From NCBI RefSeq assembly GCF_002752675.1, contig NZ_CP024608.1:1488001-1552000 (forward strand): 64,000 bases of DNA, written 5' to 3'. The stretch's first letter is position 1. Each line of letters starts with the position of its first letter. The notes under the pieces are model-generated. The model did no database searches, was not told the DNA's origin, and saw nothing but the letters and a program-made list of their open reading frames with translations. Positions 8,718 through 17,229 of this stretch are shown here, piece by piece. This stretch comes from Massilia violaceinigra. Lineage in GTDB: Bacteria > Pseudomonadota > Gammaproteobacteria > Burkholderiales > Burkholderiaceae_D. The position numbers and the translations under genes are program-made.

Positions 8718-8740
8718 GCAGCCGGATGGTTTCCGGCTGC
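8718..8740 (-). terminator. Intrinsic terminator for a minus-strand transcript
   Basis: An 8-bp GC-rich stem (GCAGCCGG / CCGGCTGC, loop of 7) is flanked on its left by eight A residues (8710-8717). Read on the minus strand this is a hairpin followed by a run of U, the classical intrinsic terminator. It does not suit the plus-strand lyase gene, which lacks a T-tract after the hairpin. No intact minus-strand gene ends here. A further inverted repeat CCGGTG/CACCGG lies at 8753-8772. Confidence 0.65.
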
Positions 8741-8868
8741 AAGTATCTGGTGCCGGTGTTCGAGGTCACCGGACTAACCTGTGGGAAATGCAGAGGCATG
8801 TCACCAACAGCGTCAGAATAATCCTCTCAGATGACCGGAGCATGACGTAAGGCGAACGGCAGCGCGTT

Positions 8869-9000
8869 GTGCAACGCGTCGTGCAGAGCGGGGCGTTGCC
8901 GGAAGCGTCATGCAGTGCTTCAGGTCAGGCTGATGGCGTCGAAACCCTGCGCTTGCGGCGGCCCCGCCAGCAGGGGCATGACCGCGACGATCGGCCCGCG
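8869..9000 (-). pseudogene. Decayed partial copy of the antibiotic-biosynthesis-monooxygenase-like gene
   Basis: The reverse strand encodes PIVAVMPLLAGPPQAQGFDA and then ISLT before a stop at 8920-8922. This is nearly identical to the C-terminus of the intact gene at 9845-10138 (PIVAVMPLLAAAPVAQGFDA, ISLT). The similarity continues in the non-coding DNA past the stop: both copies share GTGCAACGCGTC (8869-8880 and 9809-9820) and GCCGGAAG. Upstream of this block the 5' three quarters of the gene are absent, and the sequence towards 9124 is unrelated. It is therefore a truncated duplicate, not a working gene. The 188-residue membrane protein gene lies between the two copies. Confidence 0.75.
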
Positions 9001-9126
9001 GTAAAATTCGGGTGCGCCGGGCCGACTTGTGCTGGCGAGACGGGGGACGGCAACGCGTCTGCTGCCAGCCAGTTGCCAGCATGTCGATTTTCTCCCACAC
9101 CGCAATCATTTCATCGATAGGCATGC

Positions 9127-9693
9127 ATGCACCTATTCCTGCTTGTAGCGGGATGTCTGTTTCCGTTGATCAGCTGGCTAACCCTGTTACTCAGCTATAT
9201 CGTTGCACGCGGCGGTCGCAGCTCATCCGGTATATATATCCCCTTTGTCGGGCCAGCGCTGCTCAGCATCTGGCTGGTGCGGGTCGACGCTCCGCATTGG
9301 ACGCTTCCGCTCCCTTGGATTGCCGATATCGGCACCGTGTTCTTCCTTGTATGGCTACCACGCCTTGCCCGAGAAATTTGGCAAACCAGTCGATTTACGC
9401 GGCTCTACAAACTCACTGGCAGCGACGGAAATGAATCGGTCGTCATCTCGTTTCACCGGGGTGGGAATTACTTGCTACAGAAACATTGGTACCGTCCAGC
9501 TGGCGAGCCGGGGATGATCGCGATAGGCGAACCGGGCACTTTCTCAAGCCAGCAGGGCATCGTCAGCCTGTGCAGTCATACCGGACGCCAGCGCTATCTT
9601 GTGCCCGAAGGCGCAGTCCATGCCGTCACCGATGCAGGCGAAAGTGATGAGCTTCAACTTCAGGGCTGGCGGCTTTTGAAAACCACCGGCTGA
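9127..9693 (+). CDS. Small membrane protein of unknown function
   Basis: The 188-residue product has an N-terminal hydrophobic helix (about residues 3-27), one or two more hydrophobic segments (about 38-52 and 62-78), and a C-terminal soluble region of about 105 residues rich in beta-prone stretches (ESVVISFHRGGNYLLQKHWY). I recognise no family. Its G+C content looks lower than that of its neighbours and it is bracketed by the two copies of the monooxygenase-like 3' end, so it may have entered with that rearrangement. ATG 9127 is the first start that includes the hydrophobic helix; no strong ribosome binding site is seen. Confidence 0.55.
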   Translation: MHLFLLVAGCLFPLISWLTLLLSYIVARGGRSSSGIYIPFVGPALLSIWLVRVDAPHWTLPLPWIADIGTVFFLVWLPRLAREIWQTSRFTRLYKLTGSDGNESVVISFHRGGNYLLQKHWYRPAGEPGMIAIGEPGTFSSQQGIVSLCSHTGRQRYLVPEGAVHAVTDAGESDELQLQGWRLLKTTG

Positions 9694-9844
9694 GGGCAGG
9701 GCGCAAGCCAGGTGCCAACATCTTGAAGAACGGCGGTGCACGCGACGCTGCCAACTGCAATGGCAATCGCGGCATGCATGTCGATCATGCTGCGAAGGAC
9801 TGCGCGCCGTGCAACGCGTCGCCGGAAGTACCATAGGAATTGCT

Positions 9845-10138
9845 TTATGTCAGGCTGATGGCGTCGAAACCCTGCGCTACCGGGGCCGCCGCCAGTAGAG
9901 GCATGACCGCGACGATCGGGTCGCGCAAGGCCGGGTCGCTGTCGCCGGCGAGGCGGTCGGCCTCGGTTTCCCACAAGGTAATCGACATGCCTTTGCCGCT
10001 GGCCGGATCGGTCAGGAGAAAGGTTGACTTGAATCCTTGTAACTGTTGAAGAACCGGCAGCACCGAATCGTTGTACAGCGCCACGATCTCGGCGAGTTTT
10101 TCCGGCTTGGCTTGAACATGGGTAACTCTTGCAAACAT
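9845..10138 (-). CDS. Antibiotic biosynthesis monooxygenase (ABM)-like small protein
   Basis: The 97-residue protein begins MFARVTHVQAKPEKLAEIV and contains LQGFKSTFLLTDPASGKGM and SITLWETEADRLAG, the ferredoxin-like fold of the ABM/dimeric alpha-beta barrel superfamily. Such proteins act as cofactor-free monooxygenases, haem-degrading enzymes or stress proteins, and the exact reaction cannot be read here. The start at 10138 is chosen because GGGAG lies seven bases before it and the fold begins at once. It is divergent from the TetR gene with a palindrome between, so it is the likely target of that regulator. A broken duplicate of its 3' end lies at 8869-9000. Confidence 0.75.
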   Translation of the reverse strand: MFARVTHVQAKPEKLAEIVALYNDSVLPVLQQLQGFKSTFLLTDPASGKGMSITLWETEADRLAGDSDPALRDPIVAVMPLLAAAPVAQGFDAISLT

Positions 10139-10189
10139 GATGTGCTCCCTGGGATGAAAAACGACCGGTACGGGCACCGCTGCGTCCGA

Positions 10190-10208
10190 ACCATACAGTG
10201 TGTATGGT
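10190..10208. promoter_or_regulatory. Perfect palindromic operator, probable TetR binding site
   Basis: ACCATACA-GTG-TGTATGGT is a perfect 8-3-8 inverted repeat placed 52 bases upstream of the ABM-like gene and 122 bases upstream of the TetR gene, in the divergent intergenic region. Its size and symmetry suit a TetR dimer. A related half-site (ACTATACACG) follows at 10212-10221. Confidence 0.65.
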
Positions 10209-10329
10209 TGCACTATACACGATGTTTGGGCACTGCCGGGTTTGCTGGCGGTAAGCTATGATGCGAGCGCATCGCACCGCATGCCGCGGGACCGTTCCTG
10301 GCGCCGGCGTCGTATTGATTGGAGCCGCC

Positions 10330-10893
10330 ATGCCGTCCCCCCGTTCTCCCGGACAAAATCGTTTATCGCGCGACACCTGGCTCGACTTCGGCCTGGCCGT
10401 GTTGCGCGACGAGGGCCCGCAAGCCTTGAAGGCCGATCCGCTGTGCAAGCGCATGGGAGTGAGCAGGGGAAGTTTTTATTGGCATTTCGATAGCGCCGGC
10501 AGCTTTGCGCTGGCCGTGCTCGAGCGCTGGGAATCGATCGCCACCGACCAGATCATCCGCGCCATTGAAGAGGCCGCGGACGATGCGCTGGCGCGGCTGC
10601 GTCTTTTGTTGACGAACGTGGGCGAACTCGATATCGGCCTGTACCAGGCCATCAACACGCTCGGCGCGCAAGACCCGGGCGCGGCCCAGGTGCTGCGCCG
10701 GGTGCACGAGCGCCGTGTCGCGTTCGTGGCGAACTTGCTGGAGGGGCTTGGTTTTGACGCGGCCGAGGCAGCCACGCGGGCGCAACTGATCTACGCCTGG
10801 GCCATGGGCGAATTGCTCACGCGCGAGCCGGGCCGCAACGCTTTTTCAGCGGCCCAGATCGATGCGGTCGAACGCTTGCTGATGCGGCGCTAG
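10330..10893 (+). CDS. TetR/AcrR-family transcriptional regulator
   Basis: The 187-residue protein has an N-terminal TetR helix-turn-helix (about residues 12-62; the recognition helix region reads MGVSRGSFYWHFDS, the family hallmark) followed by an all-helical ligand-binding domain. ATG 10330 is chosen with GGAG at 10321-10324; earlier in-frame ATG codons would add a basic, unfolded leader. It is divergent from the ABM-like gene and probably represses it and itself through the palindrome at 10190-10208. The ligand is unknown. Confidence 0.85.
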   Translation: MPSPRSPGQNRLSRDTWLDFGLAVLRDEGPQALKADPLCKRMGVSRGSFYWHFDSAGSFALAVLERWESIATDQIIRAIEEAADDALARLRLLLTNVGELDIGLYQAINTLGAQDPGAAQVLRRVHERRVAFVANLLEGLGFDAAEAATRAQLIYAWAMGELLTREPGRNAFSAAQIDAVERLLMRR

Positions 10894-10897
10894 CGCC

Positions 10898-10931
10898 GCC
10901 GCAGGTTCAGACTCTGACTCAGACCTGCGGC
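10898..10931. terminator. Inverted repeat across convergent 3' ends of tetR and ubiK
   Basis: GCCGCAGGT (10898-10906) and ACCTGCGGC (10923-10931) form a perfect 9-bp stem that spans the space between the two stops and includes the last codons of ubiK. It could slow or end transcription from both sides, but no T-tract follows. Confidence 0.4.
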
Positions 10932-11173
10932 TTGGTGGGCACCAGGCGTTCTTCGAGCTCGGTGACGCGCTGTTCCAGTGCTTCGAGCTTGGCGCGGGTC
11001 TTGGCCAGCACCTGCGCCTGGATATCGAATTCCTCGCGCGTGACCAGGTCGAGCTTGGAAAAGCCCTGGGTCATCATGCTTTTGACGTTCTTCTCGATAT
11101 CCTTGGCCGGCGAACTCTCGATGGCCTGGTTGATCTTGCCCTGCAAGTCGTTGAAAAAGCTGTTCATGTCCAT
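10919..11173 (-). CDS. ubiK: UbiK (YqiC/BMFP-family) ubiquinone biosynthesis accessory factor
   Basis: The 84-residue protein begins MDMNSFFNDLQGKINQAIES and ends in a coiled coil (LAKTRAKLEALEQRVTELEERL), the layout of the BMFP family. In E. coli UbiK is a trimer-forming accessory factor needed for efficient aerobic ubiquinone synthesis, working with UbiJ. The start at 11173 has GAGGA six bases upstream; ATG 11167 is an alternative. The gene is divergent from the porin-glnK-amtB operon, and one predicted NtrC site lies in its own 5' leader. Confidence 0.85.
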   Translation of the reverse strand: MDMNSFFNDLQGKINQAIESSPAKDIEKNVKSMMTQGFSKLDLVTREEFDIQAQVLAKTRAKLEALEQRVTELEERLVPTKPQV

Positions 11174-11195
11174 CGCAATCCTCGTGAAATCGGTA

Positions 11196-11214
11196 GCGCA
11201 CCGCAGCGGTGCGC
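11196..11214. promoter_or_regulatory. Predicted NtrC enhancer site 1
   Basis: GCGCACCGC-A-GCGGTGCGC is a perfect 9-1-9 palindrome. It contains GCAC-N7-GTGC, the core of the NtrC consensus TGCACYANNNTGGTGCA. Its centre lies about 135 bases upstream of the sigma54 -24 element, a normal enhancer distance. Confidence 0.6.
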
Positions 11215-11218
11215 CAGG

Positions 11219-11235
11219 TGGGCCAGTTTGGTGCA
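11219..11235. promoter_or_regulatory. Predicted NtrC enhancer site 2
   Basis: TGGGCCAGTTTGGTGCA matches the 17-base NtrC consensus at all but two positions, with a perfect right half (TGGTGCA). It is centred 22 bases, about two helical turns, from site 1, which suits cooperative binding of two NtrC dimers on one DNA face. Confidence 0.6.
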
Positions 11236-11337
11236 TTCGCGCCGGCCGCGACCGGAATCGCGGATTTTTTACTGTTTATTAACAGCAAGTTGGGGACGCC
11301 GGGCGCAAAAACAAGTTGCGGCCGGGCGCAATCGTAG

Positions 11338-11354
11338 CTGGCATGACTTCTGCT
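11338..11354 (+). promoter_or_regulatory. Sigma54 promoter of the porin-glnK-amtB operon
   Basis: CTGGCATGACTTCTGCT matches the sigma54 consensus YTGGCACGRNNNTTGCW at 15 of 17 positions, with the invariant GG and GC dinucleotides correctly spaced. It is 83 bases before the porin start codon. Together with the two NtrC-like sites upstream it predicts induction under nitrogen limitation. Confidence 0.75.
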
Positions 11355-11436
11355 AATGGTTAAGCAGTGTGCATGCTCCAGGCTTCATTTTAAACCCCAA
11401 CCGCCGTCTCTGTTAAAAAACCATAAGGGAACCGTC

Positions 11437-12538
<1,102 letters not shown>

Positions 12539-12553
12539 GCTGAGGGAACACTG

Positions 12554-14089
12554 ATGAATAAAACGATAACAAAGTGGCTGGCCGGACTTGCGGTGCTATG
12601 CGCAATCGGCGGCGTTTTGCCAGCCTCGGCCCAGGATGCTCCCAAGCCCGATACGACGGCCGCGGTCGTCACGCCGGTCGAGGCGCCCGCCACCACCGCG
12701 CTCACGCCGGCCGCCACCACCGCCAGTGCCGCCGTCCCGGCGGCGGCCGCCGCTCCGGCGCCGGTGCCGCATAAAGGCGACACCACCTGGATGTTCATTT
12801 CCACCGTGCTCGTGGTCCTGATGACGATTCCCGGGCTGGCGCTGTTTTACGGCGGCCTGGTGCGCACCAAGAACATGCTGTCGGTGCTGATGCAGGTATT
12901 CGTGGTGTTTGCGCTGATCATCGTGCTGTGGTGCATCTACGGCTACTCGTTGACATTTACGGCAGGAAACGCCGTGATTGGCGGCTTCGACCGGGCTTTG
13001 CTGACCGGTATCTTTGATCCGGTCAAGGGCACGTTCGCCTACGCCGCCACGTTCAGCAAGGGCGTGGTCATTCCGGAGTTCATTTATGTCGCCTTCCAGG
13101 GCACGTTTGCCGCGATTACCTGCTGCCTGATCGTCGGCGCCTTTGCCGAGCGCATCAAGTTTGCCGCCGTGATCGCCTTCATGGTGCTGTGGTTCACCTT
13201 CGGCTACCTGCCGATCGCCCACATGGTCTGGTTCTGGACCGGTCCGGACGCCATCACCGACGCCGCCACCCTGGCCACCGAAACCGCGAAAGCCGGCTGG
13301 CTGTTCCAAAAAGGTGCGCTCGATTTCGCCGGCGGCACCGTGGTGCACATCAATGCGGCAGTGGCCGGCCTGATGGGCGCCATCCTGATCGGCAAGCGCG
13401 TCGGCTACGGCCGCGAAGCCATGGCGCCGCACTCGCTGACCATGACCATGATCGGCGCCTCGCTGCTGTGGGCCGGCTGGTTCGGCTTTAACGCCGGCTC
13501 GGCACTGGAAGCGGGCGACATCGCCGCGCTGGCCTTCATCAACACCCTGCTGGCCACCGCCTGCGCCACCCTGTCGTGGGTGTTCGGCGAGTGGATCACC
13601 AAGGGCAAGCCATCGATGCTGGGCGCCGCTTCCGGCGCGGTAGCCGGCCTGGTGGCGATCACCCCGGCGGCCGGCTTCGTCGGCCCGATGGGCGGCTTGG
13701 TCATTGGTTTGCTGGCTGGTATTATCTGCCTGTGGGGAGTGAACGGCCTCAAGCGCCTGATCGGCGCCGACGACTCGCTCGACGTGTTCGGCGTGCACGG
13801 CCTGGGCGGTATCCTGGGTGCCTTGCTGACCGGCGTGTTTGCCGCGCCATCCTTGGGCGGACAGGGCATTTTCGACTACGTTGCCAACAAGGCATCGGCG
13901 GAATATTCGATCGGCGGCCAGGTCATCACGCAGCTGACCGCGGTCGGCACCACGATCTTGTGGTCGGCGGTGGTGTCCTTCATTGCCTACAAACTGGTGG
14001 ACCTGGTGATCGGTCTGCGCGTACCGGAAGAAGAAGAACGGGAAGGGCTCGACATCACGAGTCACGGCGAATCGGCCTACCATTCCTGA
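12554..14089 (+). CDS. amtB: Ammonium transporter AmtB with long N-terminal extension
   Basis: The 511-residue protein has a signal sequence (about residues 1-27, ending ASAQ), an unusually long Ala/Thr/Pro-rich segment (about 28-75) and then the 11-helix Amt core starting at TTWMFISTVLVVLMTIPGLA. Core signatures include the conserved His pair in FAGGTVVHINAAVAG and in DVFGVHGLGGILGALLTG, which line the conduction pore. A cleaved signal and an extracytoplasmic N-terminus are normal in AmtB, but the ~48-residue low-complexity spacer is longer than in the E. coli protein. The cytoplasmic tail (RVPEEEEREGLDITSHGE) is the usual GlnK-contacting end. Ribosome binding site GAGGGAA. Confidence 0.95.
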   Translation: MNKTITKWLAGLAVLCAIGGVLPASAQDAPKPDTTAAVVTPVEAPATTALTPAATTASAAVPAAAAAPAPVPHKGDTTWMFISTVLVVLMTIPGLALFYGGLVRTKNMLSVLMQVFVVFALIIVLWCIYGYSLTFTAGNAVIGGFDRALLTGIFDPVKGTFAYAATFSKGVVIPEFIYVAFQGTFAAITCCLIVGAFAERIKFAAVIAFMVLWFTFGYLPIAHMVWFWTGPDAITDAATLATETAKAGWLFQKGALDFAGGTVVHINAAVAGLMGAILIGKRVGYGREAMAPHSLTMTMIGASLLWAGWFGFNAGSALEAGDIAALAFINTLLATACATLSWVFGEWITKGKPSMLGAASGAVAGLVAITPAAGFVGPMGGLVIGLLAGIICLWGVNGLKRLIGADDSLDVFGVHGLGGILGALLTGVFAAPSLGGQGIFDYVANKASAEYSIGGQVITQLTAVGTTILWSAVVSFIAYKLVDLVIGLRVPEEEEREGLDITSHGESAYHS

Positions 14090-14128
14090 TTCACATTTTT
14101 GCTCCGGCCCGCGCAAGCGGGTTGTTCC

Positions 14129-14152
14129 AGGCGCCCCGCGGGGCGCCTTTTT
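14129..14152 (+). terminator. Intrinsic terminator after amtB
   Basis: The perfect 20-base palindrome AGGCGCCCCGCGGGGCGCCT is followed at once by TTTTG, 40 bases after the amtB stop. This is a strong rho-independent terminator closing the porin-glnK-amtB operon. Confidence 0.85.
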
Positions 14153-14248
14153 GCTTTCCGCGACGCCGCAGGACTTTAAAACGCCGGTTCCGCCCCGATT
14201 TGTGCAGTTCATCATTATCATCAAGCAGTCTTTAAGGACGTCTTACTC

Positions 14249-15550
14249 ATGGTTCCCCACCTCGTCACCGCCCTCACTGGCCCGCTGCTCGACCTCGAAA
14301 AGAAAATCCTGGCGGCAACGCCGGCCATTGAGCGCTGGTTCCGGATGGAGTGGCAGGAACATACGCCGCCGTTCTATTGCTCGGTCGACTTGCGCAACGC
14401 CGGCTACAAGCTGGCGCCGGTCGATACCAACCTGTTCCCTGGCGGTTTTAACAATCTTGCCACCGAGATGCTGCCGCTGGCGGTGCAGGCCGCGATGGCC
14501 GCGATCGACAAGTATTGCCCGGATGCCCGCAACCTGCTGCTGGTGCCGGAAGGCCACACCCGCAATCCGCATTACCTGCAGAACGTGGCGCGCCTGATGC
14601 AGATTTTCCGCCAGACCGGGCTGCACGTGCGCCTGGGTTCCCTGTCGCCCGAGATCACCCAGCCCACGCCGCTGGCGCTGCCGGACGGGAACATGCTGGT
14701 GGTCGAGCCGCTGGTGAGGTCCAGCAACGGCCGCCGGGTCGGGCTGAAGGATTTCGATCCTTGCACCATTTTGCTCAATAACGATTTGTCGGCCGGTATT
14801 CCATCGATCCTGGAAAATATTCACGAGCAATCGCTGCTGCCGCCGCTGCACGCCGGCTGGGCGCTGCGCAGGAAGAGCAATCACCTGGCCGCCTACGATG
14901 AAGTGGCCAAGAAGTTCGGCAAGCTGATCGATGTCGATCCGTGGATGGTCAACCCCTTCCACAGCAAATGCGGCGCGATCAATTTCGACGAAGACCAGGG
15001 CGCGGAATGCCTGGCCGACAATGTGACCATGCTGCTGGCCAAGATCCGCAAGAAATACAAGGAATACGGGATCAAGGAGCAAAAGCCGTTCGTGATCCTG
15101 AAACCCGATGCCGGAACCTATGGCATGGGCATCCTGACCATCAAGGATGCCAGCGAAGTGCGCGAACTGACGCGCGCGCAGCGCCAGAAGATGTCGGTGA
15201 TCAAGGATGGCGTGGAAATCAGCGACGTCATCATCCAGGAAGGCGTGCCGACCTTCGAGAACATCAAGGATGCGGTGGCCGAGCCGGTCGTGTACATGAT
15301 CGACCGCTATGTGGTAGGCGGGTTCTACCGGATTCACGCCGAGCGCGGGATCGACCAGAACCTGAATGCGCCGGGTTCGCAGTATGTGCCGCTGGCGTTT
15401 GCCCAGCAGCATGCCGTGCCGGACCTGAAGGCCAAGCCGGGGACGGCGGCGCCGAACCGCTTCTATGTGTATGGCGTGGTGGCAAGGTTGGGGTTGATTG
15501 CGGCGTCGCTGGAGATGGAGCGGACGGATCCGAACCCGGAAGTTTATTAG
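14249..15550 (+). CDS. gshA: Glutamate-cysteine ligase (short proteobacterial type)
   Basis: The 433-residue enzyme catalyses the first step of glutathione synthesis, ATP-dependent joining of glutamate and cysteine. It belongs to the ~430-residue form found in beta- and some gammaproteobacteria, which is unrelated in sequence to the 518-residue E. coli GshA. Recognisable stretches are YCSVDLRNAGYKLAPVDTNL, FPGGFNNL, and the ATP-binding-like KPFVILKPDAGTYGMGI. AAGGA lies about 12 bases before ATG 14249. gshB follows after a 238-base gap that contains an inverted repeat, so the two glutathione genes are near neighbours but may not share one tight transcript. Confidence 0.92.
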   Translation: MVPHLVTALTGPLLDLEKKILAATPAIERWFRMEWQEHTPPFYCSVDLRNAGYKLAPVDTNLFPGGFNNLATEMLPLAVQAAMAAIDKYCPDARNLLLVPEGHTRNPHYLQNVARLMQIFRQTGLHVRLGSLSPEITQPTPLALPDGNMLVVEPLVRSSNGRRVGLKDFDPCTILLNNDLSAGIPSILENIHEQSLLPPLHAGWALRRKSNHLAAYDEVAKKFGKLIDVDPWMVNPFHSKCGAINFDEDQGAECLADNVTMLLAKIRKKYKEYGIKEQKPFVILKPDAGTYGMGILTIKDASEVRELTRAQRQKMSVIKDGVEISDVIIQEGVPTFENIKDAVAEPVVYMIDRYVVGGFYRIHAERGIDQNLNAPGSQYVPLAFAQQHAVPDLKAKPGTAAPNRFYVYGVVARLGLIAASLEMERTDPNPEVY

Positions 15551-15559
15551 GCTACAGCG

Positions 15560-15697
15560 CGAACTTGGGGGGAACGCATGCGTTCCCGCCGAGTGCCGCC
15601 TTGGCGCGGGAAGTCGTTTCTGCCAATGGCAGGAACGACGAAGTTAGCACCCGTACCCTAATATCCGTCGTTCCCGCGCATGCGGGAACCCAAGTTC
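15560..15697. repeat. Inverted-repeat element, family A copy 1 (gshA-gshB gap)
   Basis: CGAACTTGG (15560-15568) and CCAAGTTCG (15689-15697) bound the element. Inside are the palindrome GGAACGCATGCGTTCC (15571-15586), the segment GAGTGCCGCCTTGGCGCGGG, and TTCCCGC-GCAT-GCGGGAA (15671-15688) next to CGTCG. The same words, TTCCCGC..GCGGGAACCCAAG, recur at 19307-19410, 52608-52714 and 58235-58325. Confidence 0.75.
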
Positions 15698-15788
15698 GTC
15701 GCGTATCGCCGCACCCCATCCAGACTCATCCCAAGCCAACATCGGCGTTTCCGGCTAAAATCAGGCATTACCCCGAATGGAATCGCCC

Positions 15789-16736
15789 ATGAAAATCGCT
15801 TTCCTCGCTGATCCGCTGTCCGGCTTCAAGACGTACAAGGATTCGACCTTCGCCATGATGCGCGAGGCGGCACGGCGCGGCCATGCGGTTTACGCCTTCG
15901 AGCAGCGCGACATGGCCCTGGAAGAAGGCGTGGTCAGTGCCGACATCGCCCAGATCACCCTGACCGGCGACGCCGACGACTGGTACCGCGCCGCGCCCAA
16001 GGCGGCGATGCGCCTGTCCGAGTTCGACGCCGTCATCCAGCGCAAGGACCCGCCGTTCGACATGGAGTACGTGTACGGCACCTATCTGCTCGAACTGGCC
16101 GAACAACAGGGCGCGCGCATCTTCAACAAGCCGTCCGCGATCCGTGACCACAATGAAAAGCTGGCGATTGCCCAGTTCACCGAATTCACCTCGCCCACCC
16201 TGGTCACGTCGGACGCGGCGCGCCTGCGCGCGTTCCACGCCAAGCACGGCGACGTGATCTTCAAGCCGCTCGACGGCATGGGCGGGGCCGGCATCTTCCG
16301 CATCGGCGCCGACGCCATGAATCTCGGTTCGGTGATCGAAACGCTGACCCTCAATGGCGCCCAGACCATCATGGCGCAGCGCTACATTCCCGATATCGTC
16401 AAGGGCGACAAGCGCATTCTCGTCATCGATGGCAAGCCGGTGCCGTTCGCACTGGCGCGCATCCCGCAGGGCACTGAAATTCGCGGCAACCTGGCCGCCG
16501 GCGGCATCGGCGTGGCGCAGCCCCTGACCGCGCACGACCTCCACATCGCCGAGAGCATCGGCCCCTTGCTGGCCGAGCGCGGCCTGTTACTGGTAGGATT
16601 GGATGTGATCGGCGAGTGTCTCACCGAAGTCAATGTCACCAGCCCGACCTGCTTCCAGGAGATCACCGACCAGGCGGGCTTCGACGTGGCGGCGATGTTC
16701 ATCGACGCCGTCGAGCGGCGCAGCAAGGGAAAGTAA
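15789..16736 (+). CDS. gshB: Glutathione synthetase
   Basis: The 315-residue ATP-grasp enzyme joins glycine to gamma-glutamylcysteine. It begins MKIAFLADPLSGFKTYKDST and carries the ATP-grasp signatures DVIFKPLDGMGGAGIFRI and the glutathione-synthetase C-terminus GLDVIGECLTEVNVTSPTC. Length matches E. coli GshB (316). ATG 15789 is chosen over an ATG four codons upstream because it starts at the conserved MKIAF. The EIIA gene follows after 12 bases, so gshB and the PTS genes appear to be in one operon. Confidence 0.95.
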   Translation: MKIAFLADPLSGFKTYKDSTFAMMREAARRGHAVYAFEQRDMALEEGVVSADIAQITLTGDADDWYRAAPKAAMRLSEFDAVIQRKDPPFDMEYVYGTYLLELAEQQGARIFNKPSAIRDHNEKLAIAQFTEFTSPTLVTSDAARLRAFHAKHGDVIFKPLDGMGGAGIFRIGADAMNLGSVIETLTLNGAQTIMAQRYIPDIVKGDKRILVIDGKPVPFALARIPQGTEIRGNLAAGGIGVAQPLTAHDLHIAESIGPLLAERGLLLVGLDVIGECLTEVNVTSPTCFQEITDQAGFDVAAMFIDAVERRSKGK

Positions 16737-16748
16737 GGCAAACATATT

Positions 16749-17156
16749 ATGGTAGGTATTCTGTTGATGACCCATGCGCCGCTCGGACAGGCGTTCATCG
16801 CCGCGGTGGCGCACGTGTTCCGCGGCCCCACCGAGCATTTTGAGGCGATCGACGTCACCGCCGACCAGGACCTGGCCGAGGTGAACGAACTGGCGCGCCA
16901 GGCGATCTGCCGCCTCGACGACGGTACCGGCGTGCTGGTAATCACCGATATCAAGGGCGGCACGCCGGCCAACTGCTGCAATTCGCTGGCCGACGCGGGG
17001 CGGGTTGAAGTCATCGCCGGCATCAGCCTGCCGATGCTGCTGCGCGCGATCACCTACCGGCGCGACACGCTCGACGTGGTGGTTGAAATGGCGCTGGCCG
17101 GCGCGCAGAGCGGTGCGGTGCGGGTCGACAATCGTATCAGGGTAGGACCGGCGTAA
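16749..17156 (+). CDS. PTS EIIA component, mannose (EIIA-Man) family
   Basis: The 135-residue protein is a stand-alone EIIA-Man domain. It begins MVGILLMTHAPLGQAFI with the phosphorylatable His9, and later has VLVITDIKGGTPANCC. In sugar-transporting systems it would hand phosphate to EIIB-Man, but no EIIB, EIIC or EIID gene is in the window. In betaproteobacteria this EIIA-HPr-EI set is usually regulatory, linked to carbon or nitrogen signalling and HPr-kinase (HprK) control. The gene sits between gshB (12 bases) and ptsH (73 bases). Confidence 0.9.
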   Translation: MVGILLMTHAPLGQAFIAAVAHVFRGPTEHFEAIDVTADQDLAEVNELARQAICRLDDGTGVLVITDIKGGTPANCCNSLADAGRVEVIAGISLPMLLRAITYRRDTLDVVVEMALAGAQSGAVRVDNRIRVGPA

Positions 17157-17168
17157 AAAGCGATTGGG

Positions 17169-17186
17169 CGGTGGCTGCGGCCACCG
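17169..17186. other. Hairpin between EIIA and ptsH
   Basis: CGGTGGC-TGCG-GCCACCG forms a perfect 7-bp stem in the 73-base gap. With no T-tract it is unlikely to be a full terminator; it might stabilise or process the mRNA. Confidence 0.35.
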
Positions 17187-17229
17187 GGTGTGCGAATGTG
17201 CAGGATCCGTGTGAAGAGACGACAAAAAA

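Noticed and set aside
8741..8790. tRNA or tmRNA 3' end, because of TTCGAGGTC within a stem
   Set aside because: There is no acceptor stem, no matching D or anticodon arm and no tmRNA tag frame; it is only a short inverted repeat.
8813..9124. 103-codon minus-strand frame starting MPIDEMIAVWEKID
   Set aside because: The first 24 residues look protein-like, but the frame then runs out of phase through the ABM-like remnant; at best it is another gene fragment, not a working gene.
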